Shown here: positions 42,159-54,077 of the stretch, one piece after another
Layout: every line of letters begins with the position of its first letter
How positions within the stretch are numbered: the first letter of the stretch is position 1
Assembly (NCBI RefSeq): GCF_036226405.1
Contig: NZ_CP108464.1
Span: 7,130,001-7,194,000, forward strand
Source of the DNA: Streptomyces sp. NBC_01260
Lineage (GTDB): Bacteria > Actinomycetota > Actinomycetes > Streptomycetales > Streptomycetaceae
Direction: 5' to 3'
DNA: 64,000 nt
The notes under the pieces: generated by a model
The model's database searches: none
What the model was told of the DNA's origin: nothing
The model's input: the letters and a program-made list of their open reading frames with translations, nothing else
Program-made: the position numbers and the translations under genes

Positions 42159-43079
42159 GTGTCCACGCTTCCCACCACCCCGCAGTCCGCTGACTCCCCT
42201 GCGACCGGCACCGCCCGCGTCAAGCGCGGCATGGCCGAGCAGCTCAAGGGCGGCGTGATCATGGACGTCGTCAACGCCGAGCAGGCGAAGATCGCCGAGG
42301 ACGCGGGCGCCGTGGCCGTCATGGCCCTGGAGCGGGTGCCGGCCGACATCCGCAAGGACGGCGGCGTGGCCCGGATGTCCGACCCGAACATGATCGAGGA
42401 GATCATCGAGGCCGTCTCCATCCCGGTCATGGCGAAGTCCCGCATCGGACACTTCGTCGAGGCCCAGGTCCTGCAGTCCCTCGGCGTCGACTACATCGAC
42501 GAGTCCGAGGTGCTCACCCCGGCCGACGAGGTCAACCACAGCGACAAGTTCGCCTTCACCACCCCGTTCGTCTGCGGCGCCACCAACCTGGGCGAGGCCC
42601 TGCGCCGCATCGCCGAGGGCGCGGCCATGATCCGCTCGAAGGGCGAGGCCGGCACCGGCAACGTCGTCGAGGCCGTCCGGCACCTGCGCCAGATCAAGAA
42701 CGAGATCGCCCGGCTGCGCGGCTACGACAACAACGAGCTGTACGCCGCCGCCAAGGACCTCCGCGCCCCGTACGAGCTGGTCAAGGAGGTCGCCGAGCTC
42801 GGCAAGCTGCCCGTCGTCCTGTTCTCCGCGGGCGGCGTCGCCACCCCCGCCGACGCCGCGCTGATGCGTCAGCTGGGCGCCGAGGGCGTCTTCGTCGGCT
42901 CCGGCATCTTCAAGTCCGGCGACCCGGCCAAGCGCGCCGCCGCCATCGTGAAGGCCACCACGTTCTTCGACGACCCGAAGATCATCGCGGACGCCTCCCG
43001 CAACCTGGGCGAGGCCATGGTCGGCATCAACTGCGACACCCTGCCCGAGACCGAGCGCTACGCCAACCGCGGCTGGTAG
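42159..43079 (+). CDS. pdxS: Pyridoxal 5'-phosphate synthase, synthase subunit
   Basis: A 306-residue TIM-barrel protein. It makes PLP from ribose 5-phosphate, glyceraldehyde 3-phosphate and the ammonia delivered by PdxT. Conserved segments: [16 protein letters not shown], the active-site lysine in [25 protein letters not shown] and [16 protein letters not shown]. The variable first 20 residues are usual for actinomycetes. GTG 42159 starts it. pdxT begins 6 bases after the stop. Confidence 0.97.
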   Translation: MSTLPTTPQSADSPATGTARVKRGMAEQLKGGVIMDVVNAEQAKIAEDAGAVAVMALERVPADIRKDGGVARMSDPNMIEEIIEAVSIPVMAKSRIGHFVEAQVLQSLGVDYIDESEVLTPADEVNHSDKFAFTTPFVCGATNLGEALRRIAEGAAMIRSKGEAGTGNVVEAVRHLRQIKNEIARLRGYDNNELYAAAKDLRAPYELVKEVAELGKLPVVLFSAGGVATPADAALMRQLGAEGVFVGSGIFKSGDPAKRAAAIVKATTFFDDPKIIADASRNLGEAMVGINCDTLPETERYANRGW

Positions 43080-43085
43080 TCACTG

Positions 43086-43679
43086 ATGAGCGACACCCCT
43101 GTGATCGGAGTCCTGGCTCTCCAGGGCGACGTACGGGAACACCTGATCGCCCTGGCCTCGGCGGACGCCCTGGCCAGGCCGGTTCGGCGGCCCGAGGAAC
43201 TCGCCGAGGTCGACGGCCTGGTCGTGCCCGGCGGCGAGTCCACCACGATGTCCAAACTGGCAGCCCTGTTCGGGATGCTGGAACCGTTGCGCGAGCGGGT
43301 GGCCGCCGGGATGCCGGTCTACGGCACCTGCGCCGGAATGATCCTGCTCGCCGACAAGATCCTCGACCCGCGCTCGGGCCAGGAGACCATAGGCGGCATC
43401 GACATGATCGTGCGCCGTAACGCTTTCGGGCGGCAGAACGAGTCGTTCGAGGCGGCCGTGAATGTCGCCGGGATCGAGGGCGGTCCGGTCGAGGGCGTCT
43501 TCATCCGGGCCCCCTGGGTCGAATCCGTGGGTGCGCAGGCCCGGGTCATCGCCGAGCACGGCGGCCATATCGTGGCGGTACGGCAGGGAAACGCCCTTGC
43601 CACGTCATTCCATCCCGAACTGACCGGGGACCACCGGCTTCACGCCTACTTCGTCGACATGGTGCGCGCACTGGGCTGA
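43086..43679 (+). CDS. pdxT: Pyridoxal 5'-phosphate synthase, glutaminase subunit
   Basis: A 197-residue class I glutaminase. The catalytic Cys is in [22 protein letters not shown] is the conserved loop, and the His-Glu pair is in [11 protein letters not shown]. It hydrolyses glutamine and channels ammonia to PdxS. ATG 43086 lies 6 bases downstream of pdxS, so the two subunits are made together. Confidence 0.97.
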   Translation: MSDTPVIGVLALQGDVREHLIALASADALARPVRRPEELAEVDGLVVPGGESTTMSKLAALFGMLEPLRERVAAGMPVYGTCAGMILLADKILDPRSGQETIGGIDMIVRRNAFGRQNESFEAAVNVAGIEGGPVEGVFIRAPWVESVGAQARVIAEHGGHIVAVRQGNALATSFHPELTGDHRLHAYFVDMVRALG

Positions 43680-43740
43680 CTCGATCCCGGTAGGATCTCT
43701 CGGGTTCGTACGGAATTTGGTGACGCGAAGGAGAAGGCAG

Positions 43741-44493
43741 ATGTCCGGCCACTCTAAATGGGCTACGACGAAGCACAAGAAGGCCGTGATTGACGCCAAG
43801 CGCGGCAAGCTCTTCGCGAAGCTGATCAAGAACATCGAGGTCGCGGCCCGCACCGGCGGTGTGGATCCCGAGGGCAACCCGACCCTTGTGGACGCGATCC
43901 AGAAGGCGAAGAAGAGCTCGGTCCCGAACAAGAACATCGACTCCGCGGTCAAGCGCGGTGGCGGGCTCGAAGCGGGCGGCGTCGACTACCAGACGATCAT
44001 GTACGAGGGCTACGGCCCCAACGGTGTCGCGGTGCTCATCGAGTGCCTCACCGACAACCGCAACCGCGCCGCGTCCGACGTACGCGTCGCCATGACGCGC
44101 AACGGCGGCTCGATGGCCGACCCGGGCTCGGTCTCGTACCTGTTCAACCGCAAGGGCGTCGTCATCGTCCCCAAGGGTGAGCTGTCCGAGGACGATGTGC
44201 TGGGCGCGGTCCTCGACGCGGGTGCCGAGGAGGTCAACGACCTCGGCGAGAGCTACGAGGTCGTCAGCGAGGCCACCGACATGGTCGCGGTCCGCACCGC
44301 GCTCCAGGAGGCGGGCATCGACTACGACTCGGCCGAGGCCAACTTCCTGCCCACCATGCAGGTCGACCTCGACGAGGAGGGCGCCCGCAAGATCTTCAAA
44401 CTGATCGACGCGCTGGAGGACAGCGACGACGTGCAGAACGTCTTCGCCAACTTCGACGTATCGGACGAGGTCATGGAGAAGGTCGACGCCTGA
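43741..44493 (+). CDS. yebC: YebC/PmpR-family protein
   Basis: A 250-residue protein starting [20 protein letters not shown], the invariant YebC start. Acidic C-terminal domains contain [10 protein letters not shown] and [14 protein letters not shown]. The family was described as DNA-binding regulators and more recently linked to translation at difficult stretches such as prolines. AAGGAGAAGG lies just before ATG 43741. Its place before ruvCAB is conserved in actinobacteria. A terminator follows at 44530. Confidence 0.95.
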   Translation: MSGHSKWATTKHKKAVIDAKRGKLFAKLIKNIEVAARTGGVDPEGNPTLVDAIQKAKKSSVPNKNIDSAVKRGGGLEAGGVDYQTIMYEGYGPNGVAVLIECLTDNRNRAASDVRVAMTRNGGSMADPGSVSYLFNRKGVVIVPKGELSEDDVLGAVLDAGAEEVNDLGESYEVVSEATDMVAVRTALQEAGIDYDSAEANFLPTMQVDLDEEGARKIFKLIDALEDSDDVQNVFANFDVSDEVMEKVDA

Positions 44494-44529
44494 GCGGTTG
44501 TCGGTCGACCGGCGCAGCTTTCCGTGGAA

Positions 44530-44558
44530 GGGCCGACGGGGACACACCCCGTCGGCCC
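44530..44558 (+). terminator. Terminator after yebC
   Basis: GGGCCGACGGGG (44530-44541) pairs perfectly with CCCCGTCGGCCC (44547-44558) around ACACA. Confidence 0.8.
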
Positions 44559-44626
44559 GTCGCATTGTCAGTGCGAGCCGATAGCCTGCGGGAACAGTTG
44601 ACCGATCGGCAGGGAGGGGGCGACCC

Positions 44627-45202
44627 ATGCGGGTACTCGGTGTGGACCCCGGGCTGACCCGGTGCGGCGTCGGAGTCGTCGAAGGCGTCGCGGGCCGTCC
44701 CCTGACGATGCTCGGCGTCGGAGTCGTGCGCACACCGGCCGACGCGGAGCTCGGACACCGGCTGGTGGCCATCGAGCGCGGCATCGAGGAGTGGCTCGAA
44801 GAGCACCGGCCCGAATGCGTCGCCGTCGAGCGGGTGTTCGCCCAGCACAACGTCCGTACGGTGATGGGCACGGCCCAGGCCAGTGCGGTCGCCATGCTCT
44901 GCGCGTCCCGCCGCGGCATCCCGGTGGCCCTGCACACGCCCAGCGAGGTCAAGGCCGCCGTCACCGGCAGCGGCCGCGCGGACAAGGCGCAGATCGGGGC
45001 CATGGTCACCCGGCTCCTGCGGCTGGACGCCCCGCCGAAACCGGCCGACGCCGCCGACGCGCTCGCCCTCGCCATCTGTCACATCTGGCGCGCCCCGGCG
45101 GTCAACCGCCTCCAGCAGGCGCACGCGGCCGCAGCGGCCGCGGCCCGTACCCCGCGCGTTCCGCGCACCGCAGCAGCTCCCGTCCGGAAGGTCCCCCGAT
45201 GA
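44627..45202 (+). CDS. ruvC: Holliday junction resolvase RuvC
   Basis: A 191-residue endonuclease. Catalytic acidic residues are in [12 protein letters not shown] (Asp7) and [14 protein letters not shown] (Glu), and in the C-terminal [12 protein letters not shown]. It cuts Holliday junctions moved by RuvAB. The tail beyond about 165 ([20 protein letters not shown]) is a low-complexity actinomycete extension. AGGGAGGGGG precedes ATG 44627. The stop overlaps the ruvA start (ATGA). Confidence 0.97.
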   Translation: MRVLGVDPGLTRCGVGVVEGVAGRPLTMLGVGVVRTPADAELGHRLVAIERGIEEWLEEHRPECVAVERVFAQHNVRTVMGTAQASAVAMLCASRRGIPVALHTPSEVKAAVTGSGRADKAQIGAMVTRLLRLDAPPKPADAADALALAICHIWRAPAVNRLQQAHAAAAAAARTPRVPRTAAAPVRKVPR

Positions 45203-45825
45203 TCGCCTTCGTCAGCGGCCCCGTGGCCGCTCTCGCCCCGACCACGGCCGTGATCGAGGTCGGCGGCATCGGCATGGCCGTCCAGTGCGCGCCGAACACC
45301 CTCGCCGGTCTCCGTATCGGCAAGGAGGCCAGGCTGGCCACCTCCCTCGTCGTACGGGAGGACTCGCTCACGCTCTACGGCTTCGCGGACGACGACGAGC
45401 GGCAGACCTTCGAGCTGCTCCAGACCGCGAGCGGGGTCGGACCCCGGCTCGCCCAGGCCATGCTCGCCACGCACAGCCCGGACGCCCTGCGCATCGCCGT
45501 GTCCACCGGGGACGAGAAGGCGCTCACCGCGGTCTCCGGCATCGGCAAGAAGGGCGCGCAGAAGCTCCTGCTCGAACTCAAGGACCGGCTCGGCGAGCCG
45601 GTCGGCGCCCACATCGGTCAGCAGGGCATCGGCACCGCTGTCTCCTCCACCTGGCGCGACCAGCTGCAGGCCGCCCTGATCGGCCTCGGCTACGCGACGC
45701 GCGAGGCGGACGAGGCGGTGTCCGCCGTGGCCCCGCAGGCGGAGGCCGCCATCGCTGAGGGCGCGCAGCCGCCGGTGCCGCAGCTGCTGCGCGCCGCCCT
45801 GCAGACCCTCAACCGGGCGCGCTGA
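45199..45825 (+). CDS. ruvA: Holliday junction DNA helicase subunit RuvA
   Basis: A 208-residue protein: OB domain ([20 protein letters not shown]), two helix-hairpin-helix motifs ([30 protein letters not shown]) and the C-terminal RuvB-contacting domain ([16 protein letters not shown]). It binds the four-way junction as a tetramer. ATG 45199 overlaps the ruvC stop, giving coupled expression. ruvB follows after 83 bp. Confidence 0.97.
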   Translation: MIAFVSGPVAALAPTTAVIEVGGIGMAVQCAPNTLAGLRIGKEARLATSLVVREDSLTLYGFADDDERQTFELLQTASGVGPRLAQAMLATHSPDALRIAVSTGDEKALTAVSGIGKKGAQKLLLELKDRLGEPVGAHIGQQGIGTAVSSTWRDQLQAALIGLGYATREADEAVSAVAPQAEAAIAEGAQPPVPQLLRAALQTLNRAR

Positions 45826-45908
45826 GCGAGCCCGGAGGGCACCCTTCTCCACCCCGGACCGGGCACCGCACGGCCCGGCACCGAAACACCCGAGGCGGGA
45901 CTGACGAG

Positions 45909-46982
45909 ATGAACTGGGACGAGACCGGACCCGACACCGACGAGCTGCTCGACGAGCGGCTCGTCGACGCCGGCGCGGACGGCGAGGACACCGCCGTGGA
46001 GGCGGCACTGCGCCCCAAGGACCTCGACGAGTTCGTCGGCCAGGAGACGGTCCGCGAACAGCTCGACCTGGTCCTCAAGGCGGCCCGCGCCCGTGGCGCC
46101 ACCGCCGATCACGTGCTGCTCTCCGGCGCCCCGGGCCTGGGCAAGACGACCCTCTCCATGATCATCGCGGCTGAGATGAACGCCCCGATCCGGATTACCT
46201 CCGGCCCCGCCATCCAGCACGCGGGCGATCTGGCGGCGATCCTGTCCTCGCTCCAGGAGGGCGAGGTCCTCTTCCTCGACGAGATCCACCGCATGTCCCG
46301 GCCCGCCGAGGAAATGCTCTACATGGCGATGGAGGACTTCCGGGTCGACGTGATCGTCGGCAAGGGGCCGGGGGCCACCGCCATCCCGCTGGAGCTGCCG
46401 CCCTTCACCCTGGTCGGCGCCACGACCAGGGCAGGGCTTCTGCCGCCCCCGCTGCGCGACCGCTTCGGCTTCACCGGGCACATGGAGTTCTACACGCCCG
46501 TCGAACTGGAAAGGGTGATCCACCGCTCGGCCCGCCTCCTCGACGTCGCGATAGACGTCGAGGGCGCCGCGGAGATCGCCGGCCGCTCCCGCGGCACGCC
46601 CCGTATCGCCAACCGGCTGCTGCGCCGCGTCCGGGACTACGCCCAGGTCAAGGCCGACGGCAGGATCGACCGGGACGTCGCCGCCGCGGCCCTCCAGGTG
46701 TACGAGGTCGACGCCCGCGGTCTCGACCGGCTGGACCGGGCGGTGCTCGGCGCACTGATAAAGCTCTTCGGCGGCGGCCCGGTCGGCCTGTCAACCCTCG
46801 CGGTCGCCGTGGGGGAGGAGCGCGAGACGGTCGAGGAGGTCGCCGAGCCCTTCCTGGTGCGGGAAGGGCTCCTGGCCAGGACGCCGCGCGGGCGGGTCGC
46901 CACACCGGCTGCCTGGGCCCACCTCGGGCTGGTTCCTCCGCAGCAAGGCGGAATGGGACAACAGGGCCTGTTCGGGGCGTGA
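45909..46982 (+). CDS. ruvB: Holliday junction DNA helicase motor RuvB
   Basis: A 357-residue AAA+ protein. Walker A is GAPGLGKTT (about 77-85), Walker B is [12 protein letters not shown], and sensor 1 is [20 protein letters not shown]. The C-terminal winged helix runs from about 270 ([20 protein letters not shown]). It drives branch migration with RuvA. The acidic first 25 residues are an actinomycete feature. Confidence 0.97.
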   Translation: MNWDETGPDTDELLDERLVDAGADGEDTAVEAALRPKDLDEFVGQETVREQLDLVLKAARARGATADHVLLSGAPGLGKTTLSMIIAAEMNAPIRITSGPAIQHAGDLAAILSSLQEGEVLFLDEIHRMSRPAEEMLYMAMEDFRVDVIVGKGPGATAIPLELPPFTLVGATTRAGLLPPPLRDRFGFTGHMEFYTPVELERVIHRSARLLDVAIDVEGAAEIAGRSRGTPRIANRLLRRVRDYAQVKADGRIDRDVAAAALQVYEVDARGLDRLDRAVLGALIKLFGGGPVGLSTLAVAVGEERETVEEVAEPFLVREGLLARTPRGRVATPAAWAHLGLVPPQQGGMGQQGLFGA

Positions 46983-47146
46983 CACATCACAGGTTGGCCC
47001 GCAGAGGAACCCGGGTGCCATGCTGGACGTTGTTCCATCGATGCGGACTCGCTTAGACTCCGCCGATGCCGTCCTCAAAGGTCGGTGTACCCACCCCCGT
47101 AGACCAGGCCGCCTTCCAGCGCGGTCGTGCGAAGGAAACTCGTCCC

Positions 47147-47653
47147 GTGAATCCCGTGACTCTCCTCCCCTTCATCGTGCTCATCGGGGCCATGTTCCTG
47201 ATGACGCGGTCCGCCAAGAAGAAGCAGGCGGCGGCTGCGAACATGCGCAATGAAATGCAGCCCGGTACCGGCGTCCGGACGATCGGGGGCATGTACGCCA
47301 CCGTCAAGGAGCTTCACGACGACTCGGTCCTCCTTGAGATTGCTCCCGGCGTCCACGCCGTCTACGCCAAGAACTCCATCGGTGCCGTCCTCGACGACGC
47401 GGAGTACAACCGCATCGTCCACGGTGACGAGGAGGAGGAGCTCGACGTCGACGGCGCGGTCGTGCCCGACGACGCCTCCTCGCTGACCGAGCTCGACGAC
47501 GCCACCGACGAGGACACCTCGGACGTCGCGAAGATCGATCTGGGCAAGAAGGCCGAGGCGGACGACACCGAGGCGGACGACACCGAGCCGGCCGACACGC
47601 CGACCGACAAGAAGTCCGACGGCAAGTCCGACGGCGAGGCCGAAGCGAAGTAG
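47147..47653 (+). CDS. yajC: Preprotein translocase subunit YajC
   Basis: A 168-residue protein. One membrane helix (VTLLPFIVLIGAMFLMTR) is followed by the conserved AAANMRNEMQPGTGVRTIGG and VYAKNSIGAVLDD. From about 95 on it is a long acidic tail with a repeated EADDTE unit, much longer than the about 110-residue E. coli protein. GTG 47147 was chosen because GAAGGA lies about 10 bases upstream and the helix starts there. YajC associates with SecDF at the translocon, and secD and secF follow. Confidence 0.92.
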   Translation: MNPVTLLPFIVLIGAMFLMTRSAKKKQAAAANMRNEMQPGTGVRTIGGMYATVKELHDDSVLLEIAPGVHAVYAKNSIGAVLDDAEYNRIVHGDEEEELDVDGAVVPDDASSLTELDDATDEDTSDVAKIDLGKKAEADDTEADDTEPADTPTDKKSDGKSDGEAEAK

Positions 47654-47799
47654 CACACGACCCGGGGATGCCGTGAGCCCACAGGCATCCGGCTGTCCCC
47701 GGACCGTGCGGTCTTCTGCGGGGGCGGGTCCCCACTACACTTCGTGGCCGCTTGGGCGCGTACCCGGCGCGGGGCGGTTGGACAGGGAGAAACGAAAAG

Positions 47800-49542
47800 G
47801 TGGCAGCACCGAAGAAGGGCCGAGGGCCGGCCGGCGGTCAGGGCAGGCCGGGGCGTGCCCTGGCTCTGATCCTGATCGCCATGGTCGCGCTCACCGGCGG
47901 GATGTTCCTGGCCGATCAGCCGACGCCGCGACTCGGCATCGACCTGGCGGGTGGCACGTCCATCACGCTGGAGGCGAAGGCCGAGCCCGGCCAGGAGTCG
48001 TCGATCAACAAGACCAACATGGACACGGCGGTCCAGATCATGGAACGCCGCGTCAACGGTCTTGGCGTGTCTGAGGCCGAGGTCCAGACACAGGGCAAGA
48101 GCAACATCATCGTCAACATCCCCAAGGGCACGAACTCCGCCCAGGCCCGGGAGCAGGTCGGTACGACGGCCAAGCTCTACTTCCGGCCGGTGCTGACCGT
48201 CGCCCAGGGCACGCCCACCCCGGCACCCAGCGCCTCGTCCTCCGGCAAGGCCAGCCCGTCGGGATCGCCGAGCTCCTCCGCCTCCGACAAGGCGTCGAGC
48301 CCGTCCACGAAGCCGAACCCGAGCGCCACCACCCAGGGCCGCGCGGTCACCGGCGCCCTGAAGGCCGACTCCACGCCCACGCCGAACGCCAGCGGGACGC
48401 CCAAGGCGAGCGGCACCCCCACCGCGTCCCCCGAGGAGCAGGCGGCGGCCGCCAAGCTGCAGAAGCAGTTCGAGGCGCTCGACTGCTCCACCAAGGCCGG
48501 CCGCTCCAAGGCGGCCCAGGGCTCCAAGGCCACCGACACGGTGGTCGCCTGTGAGCAGGACGGCAGCGCCAAGTACGTGCTCGGCCCGGCCGAGGTCGAC
48601 GGCACGGACGTGAAGACCGCGAAGGCGGCCATCAACCAGAACAACGGTCAGTGGATCGTTCAGATGGGGTTCACCGGCGGCGGCGCCAAGAAGTTCCAGA
48701 AGATCACGGGCACGCTCGCCCAGCAGCAGTCCCCGCAGAACCAGTTCGCCATCGCGCTCGACGGCGAAGTGGTCTCGGCGCCCTCCGTGAGCCAGGCGCT
48801 GAGCGCCGACGCCGAGATCTCCGGCAGCTTCACCCAGCAGTCCGCTGAGGACCTGGCCAACGTCCTGTCCTACGGTGCGCTGCCGCTCTCCTTCAAGGAG
48901 CAGAGCGTCACCACCGTCACCGCCGCACTCGGCGGGGAGCAGCTCAAGGCGGGCCTGATCGCCGGCGCCATCGGCCTGGCCCTGGTCGTCATCTACCTGG
49001 TGGCCTACTACCGCGGGCTGGCGCTCATCGCGCTCCTCAGCCTCCTGGTCTCCGGCATCCTGACGTACACGATCATGGCGCTGCTCGGCCCGGCCATCGG
49101 ATTCGCGCTGAACCTGCCCGCTGTCTGCGGCGCCATCGTGGCGATCGGAATCACCGCGGACTCGTTCATCGTGTACTTCGAACGCATCCGTGACGAGATC
49201 CGCGAGGGCCGTACGCTCCGTCCCGCCGTCGAGCGGGCCTGGCCGCGCGCCCGGCGCACCATCCTGGTCTCCGACTTCGTGTCGTTCCTGGCCGCGGCGG
49301 TGCTGTTCGTCGTCACTGTCGGAAAGGTCCAGGGCTTCGCGTTCACGCTGGGTCTCACCACCCTGCTCGACGTGGTCGTGGTGTTCCTCTTCACCAAGCC
49401 GGTCATGACGCTGATGGCCCGCAAACCGTTCTTCGCGAGCGGTCACCCGTGGTCCGGACTGGACCCGAAGCGGCTCGGCGCCAAGCCGCCGCTGCGTCGT
49501 TCGCGCCGTGTCAACGCCCCCACCGACCCGAAGGAGGCGTGA
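47800..49542 (+). CDS. secD: Protein translocase subunit SecD
   Basis: A 580-residue RND-type membrane protein. TM1 is at about 19-37 (ALALILIAMVALTGGMFLAD), followed by LGIDLAGGTSITLEA. The periplasmic head contains FTGGGAKKFQKITGTLAQ and DGEVVSAPSVSQALS. Five TMs close the protein (GLIAGAIGLALVVIYLVAYY onward), with SFIVYFERIRDEIREG before the last pair. A Ser/Pro/Lys/Ala insert at about 140-235 interrupts the head domain. It uses the proton gradient to help pull exported proteins outward. GTG 47800 follows AGGGAGA. secF begins 1 base after the stop. Confidence 0.96.
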   Translation: MAAPKKGRGPAGGQGRPGRALALILIAMVALTGGMFLADQPTPRLGIDLAGGTSITLEAKAEPGQESSINKTNMDTAVQIMERRVNGLGVSEAEVQTQGKSNIIVNIPKGTNSAQAREQVGTTAKLYFRPVLTVAQGTPTPAPSASSSGKASPSGSPSSSASDKASSPSTKPNPSATTQGRAVTGALKADSTPTPNASGTPKASGTPTASPEEQAAAAKLQKQFEALDCSTKAGRSKAAQGSKATDTVVACEQDGSAKYVLGPAEVDGTDVKTAKAAINQNNGQWIVQMGFTGGGAKKFQKITGTLAQQQSPQNQFAIALDGEVVSAPSVSQALSADAEISGSFTQQSAEDLANVLSYGALPLSFKEQSVTTVTAALGGEQLKAGLIAGAIGLALVVIYLVAYYRGLALIALLSLLVSGILTYTIMALLGPAIGFALNLPAVCGAIVAIGITADSFIVYFERIRDEIREGRTLRPAVERAWPRARRTILVSDFVSFLAAAVLFVVTVGKVQGFAFTLGLTTLLDVVVVFLFTKPVMTLMARKPFFASGHPWSGLDPKRLGAKPPLRRSRRVNAPTDPKEA

Positions 49543-49543
49543 G

Positions 49544-50647
49544 ATGTCGCGACTCGGCAATCTCGGCGCCCGTCTCTACCGCGGCGAGGTCGGCTACGAC
49601 TTCATCGGCAACCGCAAGATCTGGTACGGCATCTCGATCCTGATCACCATCACGGCCATCGTCGGCCTGGCGGTCAGCGGCCTGAACATGGGCATCGAGT
49701 TCAAGGGCGGTGCCGTCTTCACCACCCCGAAGACGAGCGTCTCCGTCGACAAGGCGGAAGAGCTGGCATCGACGTCCTCGGGCCACCAGGCCATCGTCCA
49801 GAAGCTGGGCAACGGCGGCCTGCGCATCCAGATCACCGAGGTCGACACCTCGAAGTCCGACGAGATCAAGGGCGAGCTCTCCAAGGGGCTCAGCGTCCCC
49901 GCGGAGAAGATCGCCGCCGACCTGGTCGGCCCCAGCTGGGGTGAGCAGATCGCCAACAAGGCCTGGACCGGCCTCGGCGTCTTCATGGTCCTCGTGGTGA
50001 TCTACCTGGCCATCGCCTTCGAGTGGCGGATGGCCATCGCGGCCCTGGTCGCACTGATCCACGACATCACCATCACGGTCGGCGTCTACGCCCTGGTCGG
50101 CTTCGAGGTCACCCCGGGCACCGTGATCGGTCTGCTGACGATTCTCGGTTACTCCCTCTACGACACGGTCGTCGTCTTCGACAGCCTCAAGGAGGGCACG
50201 AAGGGGATCACCAAGCAGACCCGGTGGACGTACAGCGAGATCGCCAACCGCTCCATCAACGGCACGCTGGTCCGCTCGATCAACACCACGGTCGTCGCAC
50301 TGCTGCCGGTCGCCGGTCTGCTGTTCATCGGTGGCGGTGTCCTCGGCGCGGGCATGCTGAACGACATCTCCCTGGCACTCTTCGTCGGCCTCGCCGCCGG
50401 TGCGTACTCCTCGATCTTCATTGCCACTCCGCTCGTCGCCGACCTCAAGGAACGCGACCCGCAGATGAAGGCCCTGAAGAAGCGGATCCTCGCCAAGCGC
50501 GCGGCAGCGGCCGCCAAGGGCGAGTCCTCCGAGGCGGAGCAGGCGGACGAGGACTTCCCCGAGGACGTCGCACCCGCCGGAGCGGTCGTCGGACAGCGCC
50601 AGGAGCCCCCCAGGGGCCACGGCCGGACCCCGGGGAAGCGTCGATGA
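49544..50647 (+). CDS. secF: Protein translocase subunit SecF
   Basis: A 367-residue partner of SecD with six predicted TMs. GLNMGIEFKGGAVF lies near the N-terminus, and ILGYSLYDTVVVFDSLKEG and RSINTTVVALLPVAGLLFIGG near the end match the SecF signature. The cytoplasmic tail (about 305-367) is highly charged. GGAGG precedes ATG 49544. Its TGA overlaps the apt ATG, so an export gene and a purine-salvage gene are translationally coupled here. Confidence 0.97.
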   Translation: MSRLGNLGARLYRGEVGYDFIGNRKIWYGISILITITAIVGLAVSGLNMGIEFKGGAVFTTPKTSVSVDKAEELASTSSGHQAIVQKLGNGGLRIQITEVDTSKSDEIKGELSKGLSVPAEKIAADLVGPSWGEQIANKAWTGLGVFMVLVVIYLAIAFEWRMAIAALVALIHDITITVGVYALVGFEVTPGTVIGLLTILGYSLYDTVVVFDSLKEGTKGITKQTRWTYSEIANRSINGTLVRSINTTVVALLPVAGLLFIGGGVLGAGMLNDISLALFVGLAAGAYSSIFIATPLVADLKERDPQMKALKKRILAKRAAAAAKGESSEAEQADEDFPEDVAPAGAVVGQRQEPPRGHGRTPGKRR

Positions 50648-51198
50648 CCAGCAGCACCACCGCGAGCACGAGGGACCTCCTGCTCAGCCGGATCCGTGAC
50701 GTGGCGGACTACCCGAAGCCGGGGGTGATGTTCAAGGACATCACCCCGCTGCTCGCGGACCCGGTGGCCTTCACCGCCCTCACCGACTCCCTCGCGGAAC
50801 TGTGCGTACGGCACGGCGCCACGAAGATCGTCGGCCTGGAGGCCCGCGGGTTCATCCTGGCCGCACCTGTCGCGGTCCGGGCCGGTCTCGGCTTCGTCCC
50901 CGTCCGCAAGGCCGGGAAGCTGCCGGGCGCCACGCTCAGTCAGTCCTACGAGCTGGAGTACGGCACCGCGGAGATCGAGATCCACGCCGAGGACCTGTCC
51001 GCGGACGACCGGATCATGGTCATCGACGACGTCCTGGCCACCGGCGGCACCGCCGGTGCCTCGCTGGAACTGATCCGGCGGGCCGGGGCCCGGGTCGCCG
51101 GCGTCGCCGTCCTCATGGAGCTGGGATTCCTGGCCGGCCGGGCCCGCCTGGCGGAGAGCCTGCGCGGCGCTCCGCTGGAGGCCCTGATCACGGTCTGA
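50644..51198 (+). CDS. apt: Adenine phosphoribosyltransferase
   Basis: A 184-residue enzyme that converts adenine and PRPP to AMP. The PRPP-binding motif is [14 protein letters not shown] (about 125-138), with [14 protein letters not shown] and [11 protein letters not shown] as the other family segments. ATG 50644 overlaps the secF stop. A strong terminator separates it from relA, although apt-relA adjacency is conserved in streptomycetes. Confidence 0.96.
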   Translation: MTSSTTASTRDLLLSRIRDVADYPKPGVMFKDITPLLADPVAFTALTDSLAELCVRHGATKIVGLEARGFILAAPVAVRAGLGFVPVRKAGKLPGATLSQSYELEYGTAEIEIHAEDLSADDRIMVIDDVLATGGTAGASLELIRRAGARVAGVAVLMELGFLAGRARLAESLRGAPLEALITV

Positions 51199-51238
51199 TC
51201 GCCGACGGACCGTACGAGGCACCGCATTACCCGCACCA

Positions 51239-51272
51239 AAGCGGGCACCCGGGAACAACCGGGTGCCCGCTT
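51239..51272 (+). terminator. Terminator between apt and relA
   Basis: AAGCGGGCACCCGG (51239-51252) pairs perfectly with CCGGGTGCCCGCTT (51259-51272) around GAACAA. Confidence 0.85.
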
Positions 51273-51368
51273 CGCGTTGTGCGGGCTCTCACGGTCCCCG
51301 GGGGAGGAGCGGCCGCAGGGTCGTTACGATGGCCTTTCCGGGTGTCCGGATCCGCACGAGGAGCGCTC

Positions 51369-53933
<2,565 letters not shown>

Positions 53934-54014
53934 CCCGGGCCGTCCGACCGGCCCTGCAGCCCCTCGCGTGACCACGCGGGGGGCTGCGGTGCGTCGCGCC
54001 GGCCCCGTGCACCA

Positions 54015-54056
54015 CGTGAAGGGCCCCTCCGCCGACCGGCGGAGGGGCCCTTCACG
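54015..54056. terminator. 20-bp-stem bidirectional terminator between relA and the DUF349 gene
   Basis: CGTGAAGGGCCCCTCCGCCG (54015-54034) and its perfect reverse complement (54037-54056) lie between convergent genes. Confidence 0.87.
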
Positions 54057-54077
54057 ACGGAACCGGCGAACCGGGTC

